Shown here: positions 7,657-15,521 of the stretch, one piece after another
Layout of the letters: every line of letters starts with the position of its first letter
Numbering within the stretch: the first letter of the stretch is position 1
Made by a program: the position numbers and the translations under genes
DNA from: Ottowia oryzae
Lineage (GTDB): Bacteria; Pseudomonadota; Gammaproteobacteria; Burkholderiales; Burkholderiaceae_C
Assembly (NCBI RefSeq): GCF_003008535.1
Contig: NZ_CP027666.1
Coordinates: forward strand, 2,593,501-2,657,500
DNA: 64,000 nucleotides
Direction: 5' to 3'
Notes under the pieces: model-generated
The model's database searches: none
Told to the model about the DNA's origin: nothing
Seen by the model: the letters and a program-made list of their open reading frames with translations, nothing else

Positions 7657-9285
7657 TCAAAGCGTGGGCAGCTTGTAGTCGCGCAGCTGCTCGCGCAGTT
7701 TGGTCTTGAGCATCTTGCCGGTGGCACCGATAGGTATCGAATCGACAAAGACCACGTCGTCCGGGATCTGCCACTTGGCCATCTTGCCCTCGAAGAACTT
7801 CAGCAGTTCTTCACGCGAGACCTCGGCGCCCGGCTTGAGCGCCACCGCGACGATCGGGCGCTCGTCCCATTTCGGGTGTGGCATGCCGATGCAGGCCGCC
7901 ATGGCCACCGCGGGGTGGCCCATGGCCGTGTTTTCGACATCAATGGAGCTTATCCATTCGCCGCCCGACTTGATCACGTCCTTGCTGCGGTCGGTGATCT
8001 GCATGAAGCCGTCGGCGTCGATGGTGGCCACGTCCCCGGTGGGGAACCAGCCGTCTTCAAGCGGATCGCCGCCTTCGTTCTTGAAGTAGCTGGCCAGAAT
8101 CCACGGCCCGGTCACGTACAGATCGCCATAGGTGGCACCGTCCCAGGGCTGCTCGGTACCGTCGGCGCCGACGATTTTCAGGTCCACGCCATAGATGGCG
8201 CGGCCTTGCTTCATCCGGATGGCGTTGCGCTCGGCCTCACTCAGCGACTTGTGCTTTTCCTTGAGCGTGCACAGCGTGCCCAGCGGGCTCATCTCCGTCA
8301 TGCCCCACGCGTGCAGCACGTCGACGCCGTACTTCTCGCGGAAGGCGGTGATCATCGCCGGCGGGCAGGCCGAGCCGCCAATCACCGTGCGCTTGAGCGA
8401 CGAGAACTTCAGATTGTTCTGCCCGACATAGTTCAGCAGCATCTGCCACACCGTAGGCACGCCGGCCGCGAAGGTGACCTTTTCGCTTTCCATCAGCTCG
8501 TAGATCGATTTGCCGTCCATGGCCGGGCCCGGCATGACCAGCTTGGCCCCCACCATGGCGGCCGAATACGGCATGCCCCACGCGTTGACGTGGAACATGG
8601 GGACCACGGGCAAGGCGGAATCGCTGGCGCTCAGGCCCATGGCGTCGGGCAGCACAGCCGCAAACGCATGCAGCACGGTGGATCGGTGGCTGTACAGCGC
8701 CCCCTTCGGGTTGCCCGTGGTGCCGCTGGTGTAACAAAGGCTGGAAGCCGTGTTCTCGTCGAACACCGGCCAGCTGTAGTTGGCCGATTGGGCGCCGATC
8801 CAGTCTTCGTAACTCACCAGGTTCGGGATACCGGTGTCTTGCGGCAGCTTGTCGGCGTCACACAGCGCCACCCACTTCTTGACCGTCTTGCAGTGCGCAT
8901 GAATCGCCTGAATGATCGGCAGGAAAGTCATGTCAAAGCACAGGATCTGGTCTTCTGCATGGTTGGCGATCCAGGCGATCTGGTCGGGCAGCAGGCGCGG
9001 GTTGATGGTGTGCAAAACCCGCTCCGAGCCGCTCACCCCGTAGTACAGCTCCAGGTGGCGATAGCCGTTCCAGGCGAGCGTGCCGACGCGGTCGCCCGCG
9101 TTCAGCCCCTCGGCGTTCAGGGCGTTCGCGACCTGCTTGGCACGTTGCTGAACGTCCTTCCAGGTGTAACGATGAATATCCCCTTCCACCCGGCGCGACA
9201 CGATCTGGCCGTCGCCATGGTGGCGCGCGGCAAAGTCGATCAGCGACGAAATCAACAGGGGATGGTTCTGCATCAAGCCAAGCAT
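7657..9285 (-). CDS. AMP-forming acyl-CoA synthetase (fatty acid / carboxylate-CoA ligase)
   Basis: Activates a carboxylate to its CoA thioester by way of an acyl-adenylate. The protein has 542 residues, normal for the family. Seen are the P-loop-like motif YTSGTTGNPKG near residue 183, AWGMTEMSPLG (adenine binding), GWFPTGDVATID near residue 410, the hinge DRSKDVIKSGGEWIS and the catalytic lysine region GATGKMLKTKLR near residue 525. It resembles medium/long-chain ligases of the FadD3/AlkK style. It is the first gene of the minus-strand cluster whose later members encode the transporter and the beta-oxidation enzyme, suggesting that the imported acid is trapped as a CoA ester and degraded. 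The exact substrate is not readable. Confidence 0.93.
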   Translation of the reverse strand: MLGLMQNHPLLISSLIDFAARHHGDGQIVSRRVEGDIHRYTWKDVQQRAKQVANALNAEGLNAGDRVGTLAWNGYRHLELYYGVSGSERVLHTINPRLLPDQIAWIANHAEDQILCFDMTFLPIIQAIHAHCKTVKKWVALCDADKLPQDTGIPNLVSYEDWIGAQSANYSWPVFDENTASSLCYTSGTTGNPKGALYSHRSTVLHAFAAVLPDAMGLSASDSALPVVPMFHVNAWGMPYSAAMVGAKLVMPGPAMDGKSIYELMESEKVTFAAGVPTVWQMLLNYVGQNNLKFSSLKRTVIGGSACPPAMITAFREKYGVDVLHAWGMTEMSPLGTLCTLKEKHKSLSEAERNAIRMKQGRAIYGVDLKIVGADGTEQPWDGATYGDLYVTGPWILASYFKNEGGDPLEDGWFPTGDVATIDADGFMQITDRSKDVIKSGGEWISSIDVENTAMGHPAVAMAACIGMPHPKWDERPIVAVALKPGAEVSREELLKFFEGKMAKWQIPDDVVFVDSIPIGATGKMLKTKLREQLRDYKLPTL

Positions 9286-9506
9286 GTGTACTCCTCTTTT
9301 TTAGGGTGGTTAGGCTGTCGTGTAAGACCCCCGCGCATCCTAATCGACGGGGCGCGCTGGGCCGCCGCCCCACAGTCGCCTCTGTTCAATAGCAGGCCGG
9401 GGGGCTTCGGTGACACGCCGCGCCTGCTGGTCGGGCAACCTCGCCGTGCCTGCGGCTTCGCGGGCCCGCGCAGGCGCGCGGGGGCGGTGCAAGCGACAAT
9501 GCGCCG

Positions 9507-10994
9507 ATGGCAAGTCCCGACACCCCGATGGCCGAGGCTGCAGCGGTCGATCTCGGCCTGCGCTGGCAACCTGGCCTGCAAGCGCTGGGCAGCGATTTCT
9601 ACACGCCCCTTTCGCCCGACCCGATTCGCGACCCGTACTGGATCGCCCGCAGCGCCGCCATGGCGCGCGAGCTGGGCCTGCGCGATGTCTGGTGGCAAGC
9701 GCCCGGCGTGCTGGAAGCGCTGAGCGGCAGCGCCTTCATTCAAGGCAGCACCCCGCTGGCCACCGTGTACAGCGGGCACCAGTTTGGCGTATGGGCCGGC
9801 CAGCTGGGCGACGGCCGCGCGCTGTGGCTGGGAGAAGTCGCCACGCCGGGCGGCCCGCAAGAGCTGCAACTCAAAGGCAGCGGCTTGACGCCCTACTCGC
9901 GCATGGGCGACGGGCGCGCCGTGCTGCGCTCGTCGATCCGCGAATTTTTGTGCAGCGAGGCGATGCACGGCCTGGGCATTGCCACCACGCGCGCGCTGTG
10001 CGTCACAGGGTCTGACCAGCCCGTGCGCCGCGAAACCATCGAAACCGCCGCTGTCGTGACGCGCGTGGCGCCCAGTTTCATCCGTTTTGGCCATTTCGAG
10101 CATTTCAGCCACGGCAACCAGCCCGGCCCACTGCGCACCCTGGCCGATTACGTGATCGACCGCGACTACCCCGCCTGCCGCGACGCCGCCAACCCCTATG
10201 CCGCACTGCTGGCCGAGGTGGTGCGGCGCACCGCGGCCATGGTGGCGCAGTGGCAGGCGGTGGGCTTCATGCACGGCGTGATGAACACCGACAACATGAG
10301 CATCCTGGGGCTGACCATCGACTACGGCCCCTTCCAGTTCATGGATGCGTACGACCCACGGCACATCTGCAACCATTCCGACCACGCGGGCCGCTATTCG
10401 TACGAGAACCAGCCCGGCGTGGCGCACTGGAACCTGTTCGCCCTGGGCCAGGCCCTGCTCCCGCTGATCGGCGAGGTGGACGACGCCATGGCCGCGCTGC
10501 ACGGCTTCAAACCGCAGTTCGATGCCGAACTGGCCCGCCTGCACGCCGCCAAGCTGGGCCAGGCCAGCGCCACGCCTTCCAGCCGCGCCCTGGCGGGCGA
10601 ATGGCTGGGCCTGATGGCCAGGGAACGCACCGACTTCACCATCGCCTGGCGGCGCCTGGCGCAGCACATTGCTGGCGCCCCGGCCGATACGGTGCAGGAT
10701 CTGTTTCACGACCGCGCCGCCATCGACCAACTATTGCTACAATTAAAAGAGCTGACAGCGCAGTCTGGACTAGCGCCAGACGCCAATTTGGCACTGAATC
10801 ACAGCCCCGCCTTCGTGCTGCGCAACTACCTGGCTGAACAAGCCATTGCGCTGGCGAAACAAAAAGACTTTTCGATGATCCAAGACCTGCTCGCCGTGCT
10901 GGAACGCCCGTACGACGAGCACCCGCAGCACGCCGCCTGGGCCGGTTTTCCGCCGGACTGGGCCGACCAGATCCAGATCAGCTGTTCATCATGA
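9507..10994 (+). CDS. selO: Protein adenylyltransferase SelO (YdiU family)
   Basis: Pseudokinase-fold enzyme that transfers AMP to protein hydroxyls and is linked to redox homeostasis (established for E. coli SelO). It has 495 residues. Landmarks: SGHQFGVWAGQLGDGRA, the nucleotide-binding lysine in ELQLKGSGLTPYSR near residue 122, the catalytic stretch GVMNTDNMSILGLTIDYGPF, and the redox C-terminus ending SCSS, as in E. coli. About residues 410-428 (LLLQLKELTAQSGLAPDA) are encoded by a copy of the dispersed palindromic repeat, placed just before the conserved NHSPAFVLRNYLAEQAI. The stop overlaps the msrB start by 4 bases, a functional pairing with methionine-sulfoxide repair. Start at 9507 is likely; M8 is an alternative. 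Confidence 0.95.
   Translation: MASPDTPMAEAAAVDLGLRWQPGLQALGSDFYTPLSPDPIRDPYWIARSAAMARELGLRDVWWQAPGVLEALSGSAFIQGSTPLATVYSGHQFGVWAGQLGDGRALWLGEVATPGGPQELQLKGSGLTPYSRMGDGRAVLRSSIREFLCSEAMHGLGIATTRALCVTGSDQPVRRETIETAAVVTRVAPSFIRFGHFEHFSHGNQPGPLRTLADYVIDRDYPACRDAANPYAALLAEVVRRTAAMVAQWQAVGFMHGVMNTDNMSILGLTIDYGPFQFMDAYDPRHICNHSDHAGRYSYENQPGVAHWNLFALGQALLPLIGEVDDAMAALHGFKPQFDAELARLHAAKLGQASATPSSRALAGEWLGLMARERTDFTIAWRRLAQHIAGAPADTVQDLFHDRAAIDQLLLQLKELTAQSGLAPDANLALNHSPAFVLRNYLAEQAIALAKQKDFSMIQDLLAVLERPYDEHPQHAAWAGFPPDWADQIQISCSS
10736..10784 (-). repeat. Dispersed palindromic repeat inside selO, copy 2
   Basis: A diverged copy read on the minus strand: AAGAGCTGACAGCGC, then TGGACTAGCGCC, matching the GAGCTG/ATAGCTG end and the two GCGC arms of the family. 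It is translated in frame within selO and does not interrupt it. Confidence 0.6.
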
Positions 10995-11398
10995 CCCACC
11001 CCATCCAGAAAACCGACGCCGAATGGCGCCAACTGCTGGCCGACAAGCACGCCGAGCCCGCCGCCTTCGAGGTCACCCGCCACGCCGCCACCGAACGCCC
11101 CTTTACCGGCAAGTACGAGCAGCACTGGGCCGACGGCAGCTACCACTGCGTGTGCTGCGGCGCCAAGCTGTTCGACGCCAACACCAAATTCGACGCGGGC
11201 TGCGGCTGGCCCAGCTTCTCGCTGGCCATTCCCGGCGCCATTGAAGAGCGGCGCGACGTCAGCCACGGCATGGTGCGCGTCGAAACCGTCTGCGCCAACT
11301 GCGGCGCGCACCTGGGCCACGTGTTTCCCGACGGCCCCACCGACACCGGCCTGCGCTACTGCATGAATTCGGCCGCGCTGGATTTCGAGGCCAAGTAA
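10991..11398 (+). CDS. msrB: Peptide-methionine (R)-S-oxide reductase MsrB
   Basis: Reduces the R epimer of methionine sulfoxide in proteins. It has 135 residues, the usual single-domain size. The structural zinc is held by two CxxC pairs, CVCCG (near residue 52) and CANCG (near residue 101). The catalytic cysteine lies in RYCMNSAALDF near the C-terminus, and GCGWPSF is the substrate-pocket signature. No signal peptide, so it acts in the cytoplasm. The ATG overlaps the selO stop (ATGA), implying coupled translation and a joint oxidative-stress role. Confidence 0.96.
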   Translation: MTHPIQKTDAEWRQLLADKHAEPAAFEVTRHAATERPFTGKYEQHWADGSYHCVCCGAKLFDANTKFDAGCGWPSFSLAIPGAIEERRDVSHGMVRVETVCANCGAHLGHVFPDGPTDTGLRYCMNSAALDFEAK

Positions 11399-11411
11399 AC
11401 TGCCCGGCCTG

Positions 11412-11981
11412 ATGAAAGCCCTGCTCGACTTCCTGCCGATCGTCCTGTTCTTCGGCGCCTACAAGCTGTACGGCATCTACCCCGCCACGGCTGTGCTGAT
11501 GGTGGCCACCACGGCGCAGATGGCGATCGTCTACGCCATTGACAAAAAGCTGTCTGCCATGCACAAGGCCACGCTGGCCTTGATCCTGATTTTCGGCACG
11601 CTGACCCTGGTGCTGCAGGACGAACGCTTCATCAAGTGGAAGCCCACCGTGCTGTACACCGCGATGGCCGTGGCGCTGGCCGTGGCGCTGTGGGGGTTTC
11701 GCAAGAACTTCCTCAAGATCATGCTGGGCAGCCAGTTGAACCTGCCAGACCCGGTGTGGAACCGCCTCACCGTGGCCTGGATGCTGTACTGCCTGTTCAT
11801 GGCCGCCATCAACGGGTACGTGGCGGCGTACTGGACAACCGACGCCTGGGCCAACTTCAAGCTGTGGGGCTACATCTTCCCCGTCACCTTCATCATCGGT
11901 CAGGGCTTTTACGTGGCGCGCCACATGCAGAACGACGCGGCGCCCGCCAACCCCGACCAACCGCCCGGGAGCGCAGGATGA
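11412..11981 (+). CDS. yciB: Inner membrane-spanning protein YciB (septation protein A family)
   Basis: Integral membrane protein of 189 residues with about five hydrophobic segments. The conserved N-terminus MKALLDFLPIVLFFGAYKLY and the motif FIKWKPTVLYT identify the YciB/IspZ family, implicated in cell-envelope integrity and division-septum formation. The loop LGSQLNLPDPVWNRLTVAWM is also characteristic. It starts 13 bases after msrB, and its stop overlaps the bolA start (ATGA), so msrB-yciB-bolA are probably cotranscribed. The final dozen residues (NPDQPPGSAG) are low complexity. Confidence 0.95.
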   Translation: MKALLDFLPIVLFFGAYKLYGIYPATAVLMVATTAQMAIVYAIDKKLSAMHKATLALILIFGTLTLVLQDERFIKWKPTVLYTAMAVALAVALWGFRKNFLKIMLGSQLNLPDPVWNRLTVAWMLYCLFMAAINGYVAAYWTTDAWANFKLWGYIFPVTFIIGQGFYVARHMQNDAAPANPDQPPGSAG

Positions 11982-12253
11982 CCGCGCCAGACATGCCCTT
12001 GGCCGACCGCATGGCCGGCACCTTGCGCGACGCGCTGGCGCCTACCGATCTTGAAGTGCTCGACGAAAGCTGGCAGCACGCCGGCCACGCGGGCGCCAAC
12101 GGCACCGGCTTTGGCACGCACTTTCGCGTGCGCATCGCCTCGTCGCGCTTTGACGGCCTGAACCGCGTTGCGCGCCACCGGCTGGTGTATGAGGCGCTGC
12201 AGGGCTACATCGACCGCGACGGGGTTCATGCCCTCGCTATCGAAACGCGATAA
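11978..12253 (+). CDS. bolA: BolA family protein
   Basis: Small protein of 91 residues with the BolA fold. The conserved region GTHFRVRIASSRFDGLNRVARHRLVYEAL, broken here as FRVRIASSRFDGLNRVARH, is the helix-turn-helix-like BolA core, with the C-terminal HALAIETR strand. BolA proteins pair with monothiol glutaredoxins in [Fe-S] handling and affect morphology under stress. The ATG overlaps the yciB stop; the open frame continues further upstream but BolA homology begins here. yciB-bolA-ppiC is a common beta-proteobacterial order. Confidence 0.93.
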   Translation: MTAPDMPLADRMAGTLRDALAPTDLEVLDESWQHAGHAGANGTGFGTHFRVRIASSRFDGLNRVARHRLVYEALQGYIDRDGVHALAIETR

Positions 12254-12322
12254 TTCAAGCTTTCACCCAATGGGCCGCGCAGGCCCGCAGTTCCGGTCGA
12301 TTGACCACCACCCCGCGCTTTC

Positions 12323-13141
12323 ATGAAAAAACACATCCTGACCGTCTCCGTGGCCGCCGCGCTGGCTGCCACCCTGGCCCTGCCCGCCATCGCGCAGAAC
12401 GTCGCCATCGTCAACGGCAAGCCGGTTCCTAAAGCCCGCCTGGAAGCGCTGGAAGCGCAGGTCAAGGCCACGGCCCAGCGCACGGGCCAGCCCGTGCCGC
12501 CCGAGGTGATGAACCAGCTGCGCGACGAAGTGATCGCGCGCGAAATCTTCATGCAAGAGGCTGAGCGCCGCGGCGTTCAAGGCACTGAGGCCTACCGCAA
12601 GAACATGGAAATGGCGCGCCAAAGCGTGATGATCAACGCCCTGTTCGAAGACTACAAGGCCAAGAACCCCGTCACCGACGAGGAAGCCAAGGCCGAATAC
12701 GACCGCCTCGTGGCCTCGCAGGCCCCCGCGGCCGGCGCCAAGGAGTACAAGGCGCGCCACATCCTGGTCGAGAAGGAAGACGAGGCCAAGGCCATCATTG
12801 CCCAGATCAAGAAGGGCGCCAAGTTTGAAGACCTGGCCAAGAAGCAGTCCAAAGACCCGGGGTCCGGCGCGCAAGGCGGCGACCTGGGCTGGGCCAACCC
12901 CGCAGGCTACGTGCCCGAATTTGCCCAAGCGCTGGGCAAGCTGCACAAGGGCCAGATGACCGACACGCCGGTCAAAACCCAATTTGGCTACCACGTAATC
13001 CGCGTGGACGACGTTCGCGATGCCAAGGCGCCTGAAGCGCCGAAGTTCGACGACGTGAAAGCGCAGATCAAGCAGCAGATGGAACAGCAGAAGCTGGCCA
13101 AGTTCCAGGAAGACCTGCGCGCCAAGGCCAAGATCGAGTAA
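12323..13141 (+). CDS. Parvulin-type peptidyl-prolyl cis-trans isomerase, periplasmic
   Basis: Exported folding chaperone/isomerase of 272 residues. A signal peptide covers about residues 1-24 (MKKHILTVSVAAALAATLAL, cleavage near AIAQ). A SurA/PrsA-like helical N-domain follows, then a parvulin domain at about residues 140-235 with KARHILVEKE, the GAQGGDLGW signature and TQFGYHVIRVDD. It starts about 70 bases after bolA and is followed by a strong terminator, so it closes the selO-to-ppi run. It resembles the PpiC/SurA-like proteins found beside bolA in this group; the clients are unknown. Confidence 0.95.
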   Translation: MKKHILTVSVAAALAATLALPAIAQNVAIVNGKPVPKARLEALEAQVKATAQRTGQPVPPEVMNQLRDEVIAREIFMQEAERRGVQGTEAYRKNMEMARQSVMINALFEDYKAKNPVTDEEAKAEYDRLVASQAPAAGAKEYKARHILVEKEDEAKAIIAQIKKGAKFEDLAKKQSKDPGSGAQGGDLGWANPAGYVPEFAQALGKLHKGQMTDTPVKTQFGYHVIRVDDVRDAKAPEAPKFDDVKAQIKQQMEQQKLAKFQEDLRAKAKIE

Positions 13142-13183
13142 TCGCTCCGGTTGCCGGGCGCACGCGCCGCCCGCACCCAAACA

Positions 13184-13220
13184 GGGCAGACGCCGTGAAG
13201 GTGTCTGCCCATTTTTATTT
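13184..13220 (+). terminator. Rho-independent terminator after the peptidyl-prolyl isomerase gene
   Basis: An 11-bp stem GGGCAGACGCC / GGTGTCTGCCC (one G-T pair) with a 5-base loop, followed by ATTTTTATTT. It lies 43 bases after the stop codon. Confidence 0.85.
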
Positions 13221-13222
13221 CA

Positions 13223-13260
13223 GTTTTGATAGCAGCCAGCGCAGATGGGGCGGGCGCCGG
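13223..13260 (-). repeat. Dispersed palindromic repeat, copy 3
   Basis: Reads TTTTGATAGCAGCCAGCGC, then GGGCGGGCGCC, the minus-strand form of the family. It directly follows the terminator. Confidence 0.65.
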
Positions 13261-13404
13261 AGGGCGTTTTAACTGGTACTTTTCAGGGCTGCCGCCAAGC
13301 CCCGCAGCCGCTTCCATCCCAATCGAGTCGGCTTTGCCATCATCCCGTTTTTGGCGTTCACCCGCCCGCCAATCGGGTCACGACGAAGGCCGCTACAGAG
13401 GCGC

Positions 13405-14187
13405 CTATCGCCCCCAGGCCGCCCACGCGGTCAGCGCGCCGATCAGCACCGGCTGGTGCAGCATGTAGTAGCTCAGGCTCCAGCGCCCCAGCCAGGCCAG
13501 CGCCCCGCCAGCGCGCCCTACCGGCTGGGCCAGCCAACCCGGTGCGTGCGCGCGAAGCAGCTGGGCTGCGCCAACGCCCCACCACATCACGCCCAGCCAG
13601 GGCAGCAGGGGCACGAAGTCTTCGGTGGGCGGCTTGTGGGTAACCCAGCCCAGCCAATTCAACCAGCGGCTGTCCAGCGCGGCAGCCAGCGCAGGGTGCG
13701 CGCCCGCGTTGGCCTGTAGCCAGGCGCTGCCCAGCGGGCCAGCAGCCACCAACAACGCGCCCCACAGCCAAGGCCACGCGCCCGACAGGCCGCGCAGCAA
13801 GGCCCAGCGGGTGATCAGCAGCATCACCGCCATGCCGTGCAGCACGCCAAAGCTGATCCAGCTGTGCGGAAACATCCACCACGAGCCCAGCGTGACCAGC
13901 AGTGCGCACCCGGCCACCTGCGCCCAGCGCCGCCAGAAACGCGGCCAGCGCTGCCCCGCCTGAACCGCCAGCGCCTGCCCCATGCCCGCGGCGATCAAAA
14001 ACAGGCTGACGATGCCCGTGCGCTGCCAGGTCCAGACTGGGTCGAAATAAAAGTCCTGCCGGATCAGGCCGAAGTGGTTGAGATCAAAGCAGAAGTGGTA
14101 GACCGTCATCCACACCATGGCCAGGCCGCGCAGTGCGTCTAGCGGCAGCGCGCGGGACGTTGCGCGCTTGCGCTCAGCGCCGGTCAT
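13405..14187 (-). CDS. DUF1624 / heparan-alpha-glucosaminide N-acetyltransferase-like membrane protein
   Basis: Polytopic inner-membrane protein of 260 residues from the ATG at 14187 (MTGAERKRATSRALPLDALR). The stretch LPLDALRGLAMVWMTVYHFCFDLNHFG is the conserved DUF1624 N-terminus: a charged R-G motif in the first membrane helix followed by a histidine, here within HFCFDLNHFGL. About seven to eight hydrophobic helices follow, with YYMLHQPVLIG near the C-terminus, also typical. Related proteins acylate sugars using cytoplasmic acetyl-CoA, but the substrate here is unknown. The frame is open upstream, but family similarity starts at this methionine. Confidence 0.85.
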   Translation of the reverse strand: MTGAERKRATSRALPLDALRGLAMVWMTVYHFCFDLNHFGLIRQDFYFDPVWTWQRTGIVSLFLIAAGMGQALAVQAGQRWPRFWRRWAQVAGCALLVTLGSWWMFPHSWISFGVLHGMAVMLLITRWALLRGLSGAWPWLWGALLVAAGPLGSAWLQANAGAHPALAAALDSRWLNWLGWVTHKPPTEDFVPLLPWLGVMWWGVGAAQLLRAHAPGWLAQPVGRAGGALAWLGRWSLSYYMLHQPVLIGALTAWAAWGR

Positions 14188-14364
14188 GGTGGTCGACGCC
14201 ACCGTTCGGCTAGGCGCACGCAAGTTGGTCGGGTTTCTGGCCAATCCACGGTATCGATAGGGCGCGCGCCGCGTTTCAAACGCAGTGACGTGGCGACGCC
14301 GAAAACTCAGGCTCAGTGATGAAGCCCACGCGTGCCAAGGGCGGCCATCCCGCCCGAACACGCC

Positions 14365-15162
14365 TCAATTGTGCCGCCGCTTGCGCAGTATGACCATCGC
14401 CGCCAAACCGAGAGCGCAAGCCAGGCTCCACAAAGCCCAAGGCGAATTCGCCGGCACGGCCACCGCGGCGCCCCCCCCCCTCATGCTGCCGAACGCACAG
14501 AGATTGCGAAAGAACTGATCTTCATTCGGCGTTCGCGACGGCGGCTCCATGAAACTCACGTCAAAGACAACAGCTAGGGTGCCTGTGGGTGCATTGGCCA
14601 GAGTACCCGTACGCCATACGATGGCCGAACCGCCATTCGCGTTGCTCGCGGCAAACACGCCGCTGCCCGGGGTCGTGGTGCCGCCCGCCGCCCACCAGAC
14701 GATGGTGCTCAACCCACCGTCTGTAAAAGGCACGCCAGTCACGGCTTGCGCATTTCCGGGATCGACGAAAGTAAGCGCGCCGCCCCCTGCGGTATCAATA
14801 AAGTCAATCACCGTGGCGTTGCGCGCGCCCAGGTTAATGTTCTCGCCCATCACGAACATCCGCCCGCCCGACTGCAGATATGCCAGATAGGCTGCCTGGT
14901 CTGCCGTGGTCAGTGGGCTCTGATTTGCGAATCTCAAATCCCAGACTTGCTGGTACCCCGCGAGGCTGGCTGGCGGGGTATCGGCAACGGTCACCGTGTG
15001 GCCCGCCCCGCATGTGGTCAACCAGTTGTTGGTGGTGCCGGTGGTGGTGCTCGGACTGGGCGTGCGGCCCGATCCGTTGATGAGCAGCACGTTGTCTGCC
15101 ACCGCGGCGCCGGATGCCATACACAGAGCGGCAGCCAGATGAAGGATTAGCTTCTTTTGCAT
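14365..15162 (-). CDS. Secreted protein with an IPTL-like C-terminal sorting signal and a ten-G tract
   Basis: A 265-residue exported protein of unrecognised function. An N-terminal signal peptide (MQKKLILHLAAALCMASGAA, cleavage near AVADN) is followed by an ectodomain that starts NVLLINGSGRTPSPST and contains GGRMFVMGENINLG, somewhat like a glutamine-amidotransferase-type flavodoxin fold (inference). The last 30 residues read VPANSPWALWSLACALGL, then a hydrophobic run and RKRRHN: the tripartite layout (short motif, membrane helix, basic tail) of IPTL/PEP-CTERM sorting signals. Ten consecutive G in the coding strand (14471-14480) encode the Gly run just before the signal, so a one-base slip would remove the anchor. 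The start is set by the signal peptide. Confidence 0.8.
   Translation of the reverse strand: MQKKLILHLAAALCMASGAAVADNVLLINGSGRTPSPSTTTGTTNNWLTTCGAGHTVTVADTPPASLAGYQQVWDLRFANQSPLTTADQAAYLAYLQSGGRMFVMGENINLGARNATVIDFIDTAGGGALTFVDPGNAQAVTGVPFTDGGLSTIVWWAAGGTTTPGSGVFAASNANGGSAIVWRTGTLANAPTGTLAVVFDVSFMEPPSRTPNEDQFFRNLCAFGSMRGGGAAVAVPANSPWALWSLACALGLAAMVILRKRRHN
14471..14480 (-). repeat. Homopolymer: ten G on the coding strand
   Basis: C10 on the plus strand, read as AGG GGG GGG GGC in the secreted-protein gene. This is the longest mononucleotide run noticed in the window, and it lies between the ectodomain codons and the C-terminal sorting-signal codons. Confidence 0.9.
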
Positions 15163-15521
15163 CTCAAATCTTTCAATTGCTGCCGCAAGTTGTGGCAAAT
15201 CGCGATATTTGCTGTCAAGTGTTACTGCAACAGCAAATATACCGCCTCCAGTGTCTTTGACCGCCCTGGGCGAATGGTCGGCCAGCGCAGCGCTGCGCAC
15301 GCAGATAAGGCCACGCATCCAAGGATCGGGCGGCTGGTGCGATTGGTGTCGGCCTTCGCCGAACCACGCGTGCCCAAGCTGCGCAAGGCCGTGTAGGAAA
15401 GCGGCTAAAGCAGCAATCCTGGGCGCCACAGCGGCCTGTTAAGGCCTAGGATGGGTGCGTTACTGCTATCGCCCAGAGAGCACCCGAGCCAAAGCTGTCG
15501 GCCGGTGCCACGCCCACCACC
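15163..15521. other. Divergent intergenic region between secreted-protein gene and asmA-like gene
   Basis: About 360 bases without a gene. The part next to the secreted-protein gene is AT-rich compared with its surroundings and contains a perfect 11-bp dyad. The rest up to 15521 is GC-rich with no recognised signal. Both flanking genes must be transcribed from here, since they diverge. Confidence 0.6.
15205..15240. promoter_or_regulatory. Perfect 11-bp inverted repeat, candidate operator
   Basis: ATATTTGCTGT and ACAGCAAATAT are exact reverse complements separated by 14 bases. The site is 43 bases upstream of the ATG of the secreted sorting-signal protein (minus strand). It could bind a dimeric regulator or fold in the leader RNA. 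Confidence 0.55.

Noticed and set aside
7579..9723. Plus-strand open frame of 714 codons
   Set aside because: Antisense to the acyl-CoA ligase and running into the selO start region; no protein-like features.
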